Source: Symploca sp. SIO1C2 (GTDB lineage: Bacteria; Cyanobacteriota; Cyanobacteriia; Cyanobacteriales; Coleofasciculaceae). From it: DNA of 64,000 nt. Below, in pieces: positions 51,141-60,800 of the stretch (positions within the stretch are counted from its first letter, which is position 1; each line of letters opens with the position of its first letter). The position numbers and the translations under genes were made by a program. The stretch is from NCBI GenBank assembly GCA_010672925.1, contig JAAHFP010000002.1, positions 102,251 to 166,250 of the forward strand. Reading direction: 5' to 3'. Under the pieces are notes generated by a model. The model had not been told where the DNA came from. It saw only the letters and a program-made list of their open reading frames with translations, and ran no database searches.

Positions 51141-52268
51141 ATGTTGAATACTCTAAAATTAGAAAAATTTCGTGGTTTCAAGTCCTTTGAGCTTCAGGAT
51201 CTTGGTAGAGTTAATTTGTTAGTCGGTGTAAACAACAGTGGCAAAACATCAATTCTAGAAGCCATTAAACTACTATATTCATCTGCTAATTTCGAGACAT
51301 TTATTGATGTAATGATTGAGAGAGGTGAACATTTTAATACTGATAAAAATACAACTATTGATCTTGATATTAGTCATCTTTTTTATGGCCATGAAGTTGA
51401 AGAAAATAGCAAATTTTCCATATCAGGTAAAAATAACAATATTCAACAAAAGCTTGTTGTATCGATAGCCATAAGTTCTAAAATTACTCGCTCTCCTTTA
51501 GGTATTCATTCTGAAGCATATTCAGTTAGTAAATTTTCAGATGATCTGTCAAGGCTTAGTTTTATAGCTAAGTGGACTCATGGCAACAAACAAGAGAATT
51601 GGGAAAAAATTTTGTCATCTAATGGCTCTCTTTATAATGACGAAATTCATTTTTGGCCATTTAATAAATACAGAGCAAATAAAAGGCCAATCCCAACAAC
51701 ACAATTAATCAGATCATCATCCTTAACTATAGAAACGATGACTGAATTGTTCGAGCAGGTAGTACTGACAGCTGAAGAAAAACTTGTATATGAAGCACTT
51801 CAGATGATTGAACCTAGAATTGAGCGTATTGCACCGGTTAGTTATAGTAAATCTATTTCTTCTAGCTCTCGCGGTGGCTTTGTTGTGCGCCTTTCTGACA
51901 GTGAACAGCGTGTACCTATTGGTAGTTTAGGAGACGGAATATGGCGTATGCTGGGGCTGGCACTGGCGATTGTATCTGTAAAAGGAGGAGTCTTACTTGT
52001 TGACGAAATTGATACTGGACTCCACTTTACTACTTTGTCTGATATGTGGAAGCTAATCTGGGAAACGGCAAAAAAACTAGATGTGCAGGTTTTTGCCACT
52101 ACCCATAACAGTGACTGTTGGACTAGCTTAGCCACTATTGCCAGCCAAGAAGATGCAGCAGTTGATGGCATTACAATTCAACGAATAGAACCCGATAAAA
52201 ACACAAGTGTCGTCTTTACAGAAAAAGAAATTGCTATTGCAGCGGAACGAGGAATTGAGGTGCGCTGA
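51141..52268 (+). CDS. AAA ATPase of a PARIS/OLD-like two-gene system
   Basis: This is a 375-residue ABC/SMC-type ATPase. The N-terminal LNTLKLEKFRGFKSFEL is typical of RecF/OLD-like proteins; Walker A GVNNSGKTS is at 29-37, signature-like SLGDGIWRMLGLALAI near 262, Walker B GGVLLVDEIDTGLH near 282-295 and the His switch TTHNSDCW near 320. It ends 2 bp before the TOPRIM-like gene. In PARIS the AAA protein AriA assembles with and restrains the nuclease AriB; a similar role here is inference. AT-rich composition hints at transfer. Confidence 0.87.
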   Translation: MLNTLKLEKFRGFKSFELQDLGRVNLLVGVNNSGKTSILEAIKLLYSSANFETFIDVMIERGEHFNTDKNTTIDLDISHLFYGHEVEENSKFSISGKNNNIQQKLVVSIAISSKITRSPLGIHSEAYSVSKFSDDLSRLSFIAKWTHGNKQENWEKILSSNGSLYNDEIHFWPFNKYRANKRPIPTTQLIRSSSLTIETMTELFEQVVLTAEEKLVYEALQMIEPRIERIAPVSYSKSISSSSRGGFVVRLSDSEQRVPIGSLGDGIWRMLGLALAIVSVKGGVLLVDEIDTGLHFTTLSDMWKLIWETAKKLDVQVFATTHNSDCWTSLATIASQEDAAVDGITIQRIEPDKNTSVVFTEKEIAIAAERGIEVR

Positions 52269-52270
52269 TT

Positions 52271-52918
52271 ATGGCAAAGAGACACCGAAATCTACTGTTA
52301 GTGGAAGGGGAGCAAGAGAAGAGAACTATACCTTATTTGATAGAAGCTAATGGTATTAATTTGGGAACCAAAAATAACCCAGTTGTCTACATTGAACCTC
52401 TTGGTGGTGATACAAATGTTATTAACCCATTGCTTATTTCTGCGGAATTAAAAGCATCAGGGCGTAAAGCTCTAGGATTAATGGTAGATGCTGACGATAA
52501 TCCATTTAAACGATGGCAAAGTGTAAGAAATGCTTGCTTAACAGCTATGCCTGATATTCCTGAAAAACTGCCTGAGACAGGATTAATTCATTGTTTGCCC
52601 AATGATATTAAATTTGGCGTCTGGATTATGCCGGATAACAAAATGCGAGGAATGTTGGAAACTTTCTTGGTATACATGATTCCCGATGAGAATGAGCCAT
52701 TTTGGGAATATGCTCAAGAAGCCGTATCAGCAGCTAAAAACAAAAATGCACCTTTTATAGAGCAACATATCGATAAAGCTCACATTTTCACTTGGCTAGC
52801 TTGGCAAAAACCACCGGGAAGACAGCTGCATAATGCCATCAGGTCGAAAATTTTAGATCCAAAGCATCCAAAAGCCCAGACATTCGTGAGTTGGTTCAAA
52901 AGTTTGTACAACTTGTGA
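52271..52918 (+). CDS. DUF3226 TOPRIM-like protein, partner of the AAA ATPase
   Basis: This is a 215-residue protein. NLLLVEGEQEKRTIPYLIEANG carries the acidic Glu (residue 12 or 14) and LGLMVDADDNPFKRW the DxD (73, 75) expected of a TOPRIM metal site. The remainder (LPNDIKFGVWIMPDNKMRGMLETFL) fits DUF3226. TOPRIM-type partners of AAA proteins cut DNA or RNA; PARIS AriB (DUF4435) cleaves tRNA. It is coupled to the ATPase gene by a 2-bp gap. Function as a nuclease is inferred. Confidence 0.85.
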   Translation: MAKRHRNLLLVEGEQEKRTIPYLIEANGINLGTKNNPVVYIEPLGGDTNVINPLLISAELKASGRKALGLMVDADDNPFKRWQSVRNACLTAMPDIPEKLPETGLIHCLPNDIKFGVWIMPDNKMRGMLETFLVYMIPDENEPFWEYAQEAVSAAKNKNAPFIEQHIDKAHIFTWLAWQKPPGRQLHNAIRSKILDPKHPKAQTFVSWFKSLYNL

Positions 52919-52968
52919 ATGTATGCAGAAGGGATGAAAGCTGATACCTTGAAACACAGGAACATCAT

Positions 52969-54732
52969 TTGGGTTACTACGGTTTGAAACAGCGCTCTCA
53001 TTACTGGCAGCTGCTACCTTATATCCGCCCCCAGTGGCAAACTATTAGTCAGGCTTTAGCTTGTACCTTAGGGGTAACTGTGTTTTGGCCTATACAGGCG
53101 GCACTGGCTGGTCAACTTGCTACATTCTTGGGACAGGGTAATATGGTAGCACTTGTCCGGTTGTCTGGAGTCCTGGCTCTAGTTTTTCTAGCCCAGAAAA
53201 TCCTGATGTATGGTCAAGATGCTCTGATGGCAAAAGCTGCTTTCACCATTACCCTGGACTTACGGAAGCAAGTATATGCTCACCTACAACGTCTTAATCT
53301 GAGCTACTTTGAAACAGCTAAGACTGGAGACTTAACCTATCGCCTCACGGAAGATATCGACCGGATTGGGGAAGTAGTCAATAAAGTCTTCCATGATTTT
53401 ATCCCCTGCCTGCTACAACTGATTGTGGTGTTGGGTTATATGATCTACCTCAACTGGCAGTTAACCCTAGCCACTTTCATCGTTGCACCACTGATGGGTA
53501 TTCTTATTGGCTGGTTTGGGGAACAAATGCTGAAGTTTTCTCACCGCAGTCAAAATCGCATTTCTAATTTATCTTCCTTACTTACAGAAGTTTTTAGTGG
53601 CATTCGCTTAGTACAAGCTTTTGCGGCGGAAGAGTATGAAATTGAGCGCTTTAGCCTCGAAGCAGAACAAAATCGCAAAGCTAAGTATGCTGCGGAGCAC
53701 CTCAAGGCAATTCAGTTTCCCGTGGTAGGATTTCTCTATGTCATGAGTGTATTGCTGCTCTTTTTTTTGGGGGGATGGCAAATTGCTCAAGGTAATCTGA
53801 CTGGCTCAAAATTTGTTAGTTATCTTGCTGGTGTGGGGTTACTCATTGATCCCATCAACCATATGACTACGAATTACAACGATTTTAAACAAGGAGAGGC
53901 TTCTGTTGACCGAGTCTTTGAATTGGTGGCGATTCAGCCAACGGTAGTAGAAAAACCAGATGCAGTTGAACTACCACCTCTCACCGGCAAAGTAGAGTAT
54001 CGTGGTGTTAGCTTTGCCTACCCTAACCCTTCCCCTCAAGGTGGGCAATGGGGAGCATCAGTACTAAAAAATTTAAGTTTATTAGCCTTACCAGGAGACA
54101 AGATAGCTTTAGTAGGAGCATCTGGTGCTGGTAAAACTACTTTAGTCAACTTGCTCCCTCGTTTCTATGACCCCCAAGCTGGGGAAATTTTTATAGATAG
54201 TACTAATGTTCGGGATGTCACCCTTAAAAGTTTGCGGCGTCAAATTGGCATTGTTCCCCAAGAGGTTACCTTATTTTCCGGAACCATAGCTCAAAATATT
54301 GCCTTTGGTCAGCGAGAATTTGAGCTCAAAGAAGTCCAAGCCGCAGCAGAAATTGCCAATGCTCATCAGTTTATCATTGAGCTGTCTCAGGGCTATTACA
54401 CCTGGGTAGGAGAGCGAGGAGTCAATTTATCTGGAGGACAAAGACAAAGAATCGCGATCGCTCGTGCAGTCTTACTCAATCCTAGTATCCTAATCTTAGA
54501 TGAAGCAACCTCTGCCCTAGATTCAGAATCTGAAGCCTTAGTACAAGAAGCCCTAGAGCGCATTATGAAAGGCCGTACTGTGTTTATTATTGCTCATCGA
54601 CTGGCAACTGTGCGCCGTGCTGATCGCATTCTTGTGATGGAGCAGGGACAGATTGTAGAATCAGGAACCCATGCAGAATTGTTAGAGCAAGGCAATCGTT
54701 ATGCCCGCTTCTATGCTCAACAATTTAGCTAG
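52969..54732 (+). CDS. ABC exporter, MsbA/lipid-exporter type half transporter
   Basis: This is a 587-residue protein. Six membrane helices occupy residues 20-310. The nucleotide-binding domain (340-580) has Walker A GASGAGKTT, Q-loop PQEVTLFSG, signature LSGGQRQR, Walker B ILILDEATSALD and H-loop IIAHRLAT. A homodimer is expected; the substrate may be a lipid or drug. Starts are weak: TTG 52969 has AGG 9 nt upstream, TTG 52984 is the alternative; no ATG is near. It follows the AAA/TOPRIM pair on the same strand, but the 50-bp gap suggests a separate unit. Confidence 0.9.
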   Translation: MGYYGLKQRSHYWQLLPYIRPQWQTISQALACTLGVTVFWPIQAALAGQLATFLGQGNMVALVRLSGVLALVFLAQKILMYGQDALMAKAAFTITLDLRKQVYAHLQRLNLSYFETAKTGDLTYRLTEDIDRIGEVVNKVFHDFIPCLLQLIVVLGYMIYLNWQLTLATFIVAPLMGILIGWFGEQMLKFSHRSQNRISNLSSLLTEVFSGIRLVQAFAAEEYEIERFSLEAEQNRKAKYAAEHLKAIQFPVVGFLYVMSVLLLFFLGGWQIAQGNLTGSKFVSYLAGVGLLIDPINHMTTNYNDFKQGEASVDRVFELVAIQPTVVEKPDAVELPPLTGKVEYRGVSFAYPNPSPQGGQWGASVLKNLSLLALPGDKIALVGASGAGKTTLVNLLPRFYDPQAGEIFIDSTNVRDVTLKSLRRQIGIVPQEVTLFSGTIAQNIAFGQREFELKEVQAAAEIANAHQFIIELSQGYYTWVGERGVNLSGGQRQRIAIARAVLLNPSILILDEATSALDSESEALVQEALERIMKGRTVFIIAHRLATVRRADRILVMEQGQIVESGTHAELLEQGNRYARFYAQQFS

Positions 54733-54764
54733 TGGCGCAACACACTAAAATGGTGGAATAGATT

Positions 54765-54845
54765 TCCTCCCTCAGCTCCCTCAGCTCCCTCAGCTCCCCC
54801 AGCTTCCTCAGCTTCCTCAGCTCCCTCAGCTCCCCATCTCCCTCA
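54765..54845 (+). repeat. CTCCCTCAGCTCCC simple repeat
   Basis: About nine imperfect 9-bp units CTCCCTCAG or CTTCCTCAG lie between convergent genes. It is the complement of the GGGAGCTGAGG repeats at 9142 and 21540. Confidence 0.75.
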
Positions 54846-54852
54846 GCTCATA

Positions 54853-55251
54853 TCACAACTCCTCCAGATAACTCAAGAGATCTGCCATTTCCTTAGGACT
54901 GGGTTGAAACTTAGGCATGGGGGGCGTTTTGCCACTAACCACTTGTTTAATTAAGCGACCCTCAGACTTCCGATGGGAGACATGATGTAAGCTTGGTCCA
55001 ATTTTGCCATTGGCTTCTAGACCATGACAACCAGCGCAGTTAATTTGAAAAATAGCATGACCTTGTACAGAATCACCGTTTAGTGATAAAACATCTTGGA
55101 TGTAAGGATCAGAGATCTGAATCCAGCGGAAACAGAAGATGCCAGCAGAGATTGCCAATAGCAGAGCTATTAACACTAGAACAACCTGCCAAGCTGGAAT
55201 TTGAGATGGGATAGGTTGTTTATCCAAATAACTTTTTGTCAAATTGACCAT
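54853..55251 (-). CDS. cytM: Cytochrome M
   Basis: This is a 132-residue membrane-anchored c-type cytochrome. One N-terminal helix (about 22-42, WQVVLVLIALLLAISAGIFCF) precedes a monohaem domain with CAGCH near 73-77 and the axial Met in PPMPKF near 110. QGHAIFQINCAGCHG and LIKQVVSGKTPPMPKFQP are typical of cyanobacterial cytochrome CM, implicated in modulating photosynthetic and respiratory electron flow under stress. It is divergent from petG. Confidence 0.9.
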   Translation of the reverse strand: MVNLTKSYLDKQPIPSQIPAWQVVLVLIALLLAISAGIFCFRWIQISDPYIQDVLSLNGDSVQGHAIFQINCAGCHGLEANGKIGPSLHHVSHRKSEGRLIKQVVSGKTPPMPKFQPSPKEMADLLSYLEEL

Positions 55252-55436
55252 TTACAAAGTGTTTTTATAATAAACATAGCTTAATGTTTGGAGAGTAAGG
55301 AATCAAGGGTCGTTCGACGCTACTGGTTCTTGTATGCTAGTTACTGCAAGGGAAATTAACGACTCTAGCTCTTTTGCCATAAGACCTAGTAGGATGAGAA
55401 ACAGGTTAAAAAACTTATAGATATAGGAGCACCAAC

Positions 55437-55550
55437 GTGGTTGAACCACTACTTGTCGGCATTGTCCTTGGCTTAATCCCGGTGACCCTCGCTGGGCTGT
55501 TTGTTGCTGCTTATTTGCAGTACAAGCGCGGTAATCAATTGGGTGCCTAA
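55437..55550 (+). CDS. petG: Cytochrome b6-f complex subunit PetG
   Basis: This is a 37-residue one-helix protein, [37 protein letters not shown] in outline, matching PetG in length and sequence from VEPLL to QYKRGNQLG. The start is GTG 55437, with TAGGAG about 9 nt upstream. PetG stabilises the cytochrome b6-f complex in the thylakoid membrane. A strong terminator follows at 55572. A minus-strand frame over it (55303-55587) is a shadow. Confidence 0.95.
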   Translation: MVEPLLVGIVLGLIPVTLAGLFVAAYLQYKRGNQLGA

Positions 55551-55571
55551 GTAAGCCAGAAGGTACAAACG

Positions 55572-55613
55572 AAGGCAAGCATGTCAATTTATGTAAATTA
55601 ACATGCTTGCCTT
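55572..55613 (+). terminator. Terminator hairpin after petG
   Basis: Perfect 13-bp arms AAGGCAAGCATGT and ACATGCTTGCCTT enclose a partly paired AT-rich loop. It lies 21 nt after the petG stop, so it is probably the petG terminator, although a long T-run is absent. Confidence 0.7.
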
Positions 55614-55680
55614 AAGGCAGAAGGCAGAAGGCAGAAGGCAGAAGGGAAGAAAGAAGGTTGCAAGGTAGAAGGGAATTATA
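55613..55680 (+). repeat. AAGGCAGAAGGCAG composite simple repeat
   Basis: Five GGCAGAA units are followed by GGGAAGAAAGAAGGTTGCAAGGTAG in outline, the same composite tail as at 47800-47845 and, inverted, 14218-14240. Confidence 0.7.
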
Positions 55681-55729
55681 AGTGATTATCCGAACTTGAT
55701 ATAAAACCCTAAAACCTACCACCTACCAC

Positions 55730-56830
55730 CTACCACCTATTTAACAGAGACTCTACCGCTGTTTGCTGCAATATGGGGAGTGGGACTAGTTCAAGATTTT
55801 CCGCAACATGTTCCGGTTGTTTCATCCCTACGAGAGCGGTTGATAAACCTGGTATACTTCGAGTAAATTGCAGAGCCTGCTGACCAATCCTTAAGCGTTC
55901 TTTACTGTTAGAAGTCAGTAGGGGCAACATTTGCTCTAGTTCCTTACCCTGAGCAATAGCAGCGCTGGCAACCGGTGCAATATTCAACTGCTCAGCAGCT
56001 TGTAGAGCAGGCATTTGACAGCCATCAATAGTTTGGGTAGCCAGGGTTGCTCCCTCTAACATCAGTAGATTAAGGGGCAGTTGGATAAACTTAAAATGAC
56101 TTTCCCCCTGAGGAGACACACTTTGGGCAATAGCTTGAGCCTTGGCTAAATCAATGTGGGCTTTGTGGTTAGGAGTGACTCGAAAAGCACTCCAAGTGGC
56201 TAGCCCATAGGCTCCAATTTTACCAGCGGCAACCGCCTCTTCTAAGACGATAAAAGATGCCTCTAGCTGCTTGTAGAAAATTTCTGGAGAGACATGGGAA
56301 AGCTGCTCCTCTGGGTTATGCAAGTAGTAGATATCAATGGTTTCCACTCCCAAGTTATCTAAACTTCGATTAAGCTGATCACGGATATAGTCAGGATGCA
56401 TACAATGCCTTTGCTGAGCTAAATCTGCCATGCTGATAGAAGTCTCTGGTGGATCAACATAGGTTGCCTTAAACCATTCAACACGATTGGGGTGGGGAAC
56501 AAATCCTCCCTTAGTACAAATAACTAGTCCTTCACGATTGGCAATACCTTGGTTGATAACTTCGTTAATAGCTTGTCCCACAACGCGCTCACTTCGCTGA
56601 TGGCGGTAGTTAATAGCAGTATCAACAACATTGATACCATTTGCGATCGCATCAACAACAGCCTGAAGCATCAACCGGTCAGTTTCCTCATCCACTCTAC
56701 CTAAATACGTCCCAATGCCGATAGAACTCATCAATAGCTGGTTATATTCTCTAAAATGAGTATCTGCACAGTTTTGGTGCTTACGATAGTTATCTGTACC
56801 AAAGGTAGTTGCCTGACCTAAAATTGACAT
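55730..56830 (-). CDS. Aldo/keto reductase
   Basis: This is a 366-residue TIM-barrel oxidoreductase. The catalytic Tyr follows the VVDTAINYRHQRSERVVG segment; CTKGGFVP, IDIYYLHNPEEQL and GAYGLATWSAFR are AKR landmarks, and the NADPH site has STALVGMKQPEHVAENL near the end. The N-terminal 34 residues (ATTFGTDNYRKHQN...) are an extension I consider part of this subfamily, so the full frame is kept; MSSIGIGTYLG is an alternative start. Substrate unknown. Monocistronic. Confidence 0.88.
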   Translation of the reverse strand: MSILGQATTFGTDNYRKHQNCADTHFREYNQLLMSSIGIGTYLGRVDEETDRLMLQAVVDAIANGINVVDTAINYRHQRSERVVGQAINEVINQGIANREGLVICTKGGFVPHPNRVEWFKATYVDPPETSISMADLAQQRHCMHPDYIRDQLNRSLDNLGVETIDIYYLHNPEEQLSHVSPEIFYKQLEASFIVLEEAVAAGKIGAYGLATWSAFRVTPNHKAHIDLAKAQAIAQSVSPQGESHFKFIQLPLNLLMLEGATLATQTIDGCQMPALQAAEQLNIAPVASAAIAQGKELEQMLPLLTSNSKERLRIGQQALQFTRSIPGLSTALVGMKQPEHVAENLELVPLPILQQTAVESLLNRW

Positions 56831-57030
56831 ATTTGTTGTTTGTTGTTGGTTGTTTGTAGTAGGACTTCAGTCCAAAAAGAAGCCAGAAACAAGAATTAGC
56901 TCTAGAATTAGATGTAGCTATACCTGGCTTTGTCTATAATCCCTATACTTATAGGGCTAGGGCAGAAGTGTTTGTGCTTTATTTGTTGAACACAAACGAA
57001 CAGAATCAATGAAACAATAGGTGAGTAATA

Positions 57031-57636
57031 ATGAATATTAAACAAATTTTGAAAAATATCATAATAAGAGTTTATCAAAACCTTAGATTAGTATTTCCTA
57101 GCCTCTATTATTTTATTCAATATTCTCGTGCCGCTAGCAAAATGGGTAATCTGGCAAAGGAACGGGATGAACTTTTTAATAAACTGATAGCAGGGAGCAC
57201 AACCAAGAAATGTCTACAAATTGGAGTTAAAGAAGATATTGGAGCTAAATTTGGCTCTAATTGGGTAAGTGTAGATCAGTTTGATATGCGAGATTTTATT
57301 GATTTTCATTATGATATACACGACCTAAAATTCGTAGACTCGGAATTTGACATTGTTGTTTGTATCTCGATTTTGGAACACATACCTTATCCAGAAAAAG
57401 CCCTCAAAGAACTATATAGAGTACTAAAACCTGGTGGAGAAATTTGGGTACAACTACCATTTCATTTCCCCTACCATGAAGCACCAAAAGATTATTGGAG
57501 GGCTAGTCCTGATGGATTAAGGATCTGGATGAAGGATTTCCAGGAAATTAGGTGTGGTTCATTTTTATGTACAAAAACTTCTTTGGTAACAAGTACTTTT
57601 TTTTACGGGGCTAAGACCGAAGCATTTGGGCGATAA
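57031..57636 (+). CDS. SAM-dependent methyltransferase, 3' end formed by a MITE
   Basis: This is a 201-residue protein. KKCLQIGVKEDIGAKFGSNWVSVDQFD is a modified motif I, with FDIVVCISILEHIPYPEKALKELYRVLKPGGEIWVQLPF as the Methyltransf_11 core, similar to enzymes of surface-glycan clusters. The last nine codons (GAKTEAFGR) and the stop lie in the left end of a MITE-like element (57614-57690), so the natural C-terminus is probably lost. Codon use is AT-rich. No glycan genes are adjacent. Activity is uncertain. Confidence 0.78.
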   Translation: MNIKQILKNIIIRVYQNLRLVFPSLYYFIQYSRAASKMGNLAKERDELFNKLIAGSTTKKCLQIGVKEDIGAKFGSNWVSVDQFDMRDFIDFHYDIHDLKFVDSEFDIVVCISILEHIPYPEKALKELYRVLKPGGEIWVQLPFHFPYHEAPKDYWRASPDGLRIWMKDFQEIRCGSFLCTKTSLVTSTFFYGAKTEAFGR

Positions 57637-57690
57637 TTCATCGGTGAAACCCAAGTTATACAATCTAAATGCTATGCTGCTACGCACCAT
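57614..57690. mobile_element. MITE-like element, copy 3
   Basis: GAAGCATTTGGGCGATAATT at the left and CAATCTAAATGCTATGC at the right, with an AACCCAAGTTAT interior, match the elements at 6865 and 27804. Further TGCTACGC fragments follow to 57705. It supplies the stop codon of the methyltransferase gene. Confidence 0.65.
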
Positions 57691-57753
57691 GCTACGCAAA
57701 TGCCCTCCGACAATTTCTAGTGCAGCTAGGCAGAAGTCCTTGAGCACCTCAAA

Positions 57754-57790
57754 AGAGACAAGGGAGACAAGGGGGACAAGGGGGATAAGG
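57754..57790 (+). repeat. GACAAGGGAGACAAGG simple repeat
   Basis: Units GGGAGACAAG and GGGGGACAAG precede GGGGATAAGG; then ATTCTCCATTCTCAATTC units follow at 57830-57862. Both motifs also occur in frame inside the putA gene at 59420-59505. Confidence 0.7.
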
Positions 57791-57862
57791 AAATTTTAGC
57801 TGCTCAGTTATTTCCGCCGCGCTGCACTAGATTCTCCATTCTCAATTCTCCATTCTCAATTC

Positions 57863-60800
57863 TTATTCCGCTCCTTCTATCGGTGCAAAACCTTGCCGTT
57901 GAATATTCTCGGTAATTGTCCGAGGTTCAAGGAATTGCAACAAGTAATCTGGTCCTCCTGCTTTTGAGCCAACCCCAGAAAGCTTAAACCCACCAAAAGG
58001 TTGCCGGGAGACAATTGAGCCGGTAATCGTGCGATTGATATAAAGATTACCTACTTCAAATTCCGTTGTTACCCTGTCGATGTGGGAAGGAGTACGGGAA
58101 TACAAACCACCGGTTAGGGCATAGTTGGTACTATTGGCAATCTTTAGTGCTTCCTCAAAATCCTTAGCTCGAATTACTGCCACTACAGGACCAAAAATTT
58201 CTTCCTGGGCAATCTTGGCATCCGGTGCAACATCGCTAAAGATAGTTGGTCCAATAAAGTAACCTGTTTCTGGTGCAGGCATTTCTAGAGCAACGGTGGC
58301 TTCCTGACGCCCCTGCTCAATATACTCCCGAATGCGATCGCGGGCAGTAGCATCGACTACTGGACCGACTTGGGTACTAGGAAGTTCTGCTGGACCAATA
58401 TTAAGCGATCGCGTAACTTCTACCAAGCGTTTGACGAAAGTATCATAAACCGGCTCTAGGACAATTGCCCGGGAACAGGCGGAACATTTTTGACCACTGT
58501 AGCCAAAGGCGGACTTTGCTACCCCAGCTACTGCTTGGTCAAGGTCAGCACTTTCATCTACAATAATCCCATTCTTACCCCCCATCTCGGCAATCACTCG
58601 CTTGAGGTGCTTTTGCCCTGGTTGTAATTTTGCTGCCTCAGCATAAATGCGACAACCGACTTCCTGAGAACCAGTAAAGGCAATCAGGTGAACTTCTGGA
58701 TGCTGCACTAGATATTCCCCGACAGTAGAACCTTTCCCTGGCACATATTGAAATACTCCCTTGGGTATCCCTGCTTCCAGCAAAATTTCCGTAATTTTGG
58801 CAGCAATTACCGAGGAGGGAGCAGCGGGTTTAAGTAAGGCACAATTTCCTGTAACTAAGGCTGCTACTGTCATTCCTGTAGCAATAGCAATGGGGAAATT
58901 CCAGGGAGAAATGACTACTGCTATGCCTTTGGGGTGGTAGACATAGCGATTATTTTCCCCAGCAATATCATAGTTGTAACCCTGTTCTAGCCGTTCCATT
59001 TCATCAGCATAGTAATGGCAGAAGTCGATTGCTTCGGAAACTTCCGCATCTGCTTCCCTTAAGGCTTTACCTACTTCCAGGGATACCCAAGCCGACAATT
59101 CCCCACGCCGTTGCACCATCAAGTCAGCCGCTTTCCTTAAGATACCAGCTCTTTGCTTGACTGATGTTTGTCGCCAGCTGGGGAATGCTTCTTTCGCAGC
59201 TTGTAGTGCGATCTCTGCTTGTTCAACAGAAATCTGCCCAATTTTACCAATTATTTCACTAGGATTGGCTGGATTAAGGGAATCTACAACTGTAGCTGTT
59301 TGGGTATACTCACCGTTAATTAATGGTAAATAGGTTTTACCCAGGGATGCACGAACCTGAGCATATGCTTGTTGTGCTTCCTTCCTAGCTGCCTCCTCAG
59401 CATAATCTGTATCGGCAGCGTTAGAGAATGGAGAATGGAGAATGGAGAATGGAGAATTGGGAATCTTTCCCTTGTCTCCCTTGTCTCCTTTGTCTCCTCC
59501 CTCCACAACCGGTGCTGCAATCAACTCTTCAACCGGCTTATCTTCCAAACTCTGCCGAAGGAAAGAGCTATTTGCCGTATTTTCCAACAAGCGCCGAATG
59601 AGATAAGCCATTCCTGGTAATAGTTCCCCATAGGGAGCATAAACCCGCACTCGATGTCCTTTTTGAACTAGTGCTTTGGCCAGTTGATCTCCCATACCGT
59701 AAAGGACTTGCATTTCAAAGCGGCGGCGGGGAATCTGGAGTTTTTCTGCTATCGCTATAGCACGGGCTTGCGATCGCACGTTATGACTTCCAATGGCAGC
59801 ATAGAGATACTGGTGGTTTTCTAGCAACAACTGAGTCATCTGTTCAAAATTGGCATCAGTAGCTGCTTTTTCGTTAAAAACTGGCTGAGGCCAATCCTGC
59901 TGTAGGGCGTGGATGGTTTCTTGGTCCCAATAGGCTCCCTTTACTAAGCGTACCGTTATGGGATTACCTCGTTCCTTTGCCCAAGTAATCAACTCCCGCA
60001 AGTCCTGTAGACTATCCCGTAGATAACCTTGCAGGGTAACACCAATATCTGTGCGATCGCGAAATTCTTCTTCCATCAACAATTCTTTGATAATGGAGAG
60101 GGTCATATCCTTATAGACATACTGCTCCATATCAAAGTGAACTGCTGCCCCTAATTCCTTGGCACGACGTAATAAAATACGGATGCGATCGCATACTTTT
60201 TCCTTACTGCCTGAGGGATCAAGGGGGTCAAATTGGGAGTAAAATGCCGTTAACTTGACAGATACCTGCACCCGGGGCAAAGATTCCCCATCAGCTGTAT
60301 CGATTTCTGCTACCGTTGACCAGTTTTTTGCCTCTTTGGTCAACTGTTCGAGCAAATTCAGGTAACCTTCCAAGTAAGATTGAGCTTCGGTTTCGGCAAT
60401 CACCGCTTCCCCTAACAAATCCAGGGTGAAAGCCATCTTGTCTTTCCGCAGTTTCTCAATAGTTTTTATTGCCTGTTTAATATTCTCTCCGGCAATATAC
60501 TTATGAGCTAGGGTTTCTACTCCTGTTGAGACGGTTTTTGCCGCTATTTGACCGGGCATTGAGTCGGCACTGGTAAAATTCAGCATACCCTTCAAGGCAC
60601 TTGGGAGTTCTACCGATTCCTCCCCCAAGTATTCTTGCAAGTGACGGGCAATTTCGGAGTTGCTGCGCAAGGCCGGTAAAGAATCGATAAACCGAAACAA
60701 CTGCACCCGCAAACCAGGATTACTCATTGCCCAGTCTAGTAACTTATCATCCCAGCGCATTTGCTCTCGCACTTGGGCAAAGAAGGAGCGCTTCCTTTCT

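Noticed and set aside
55303..55587. 94-codon minus-strand frame
   Set aside because: It is antisense to petG, which is clearly the real gene.
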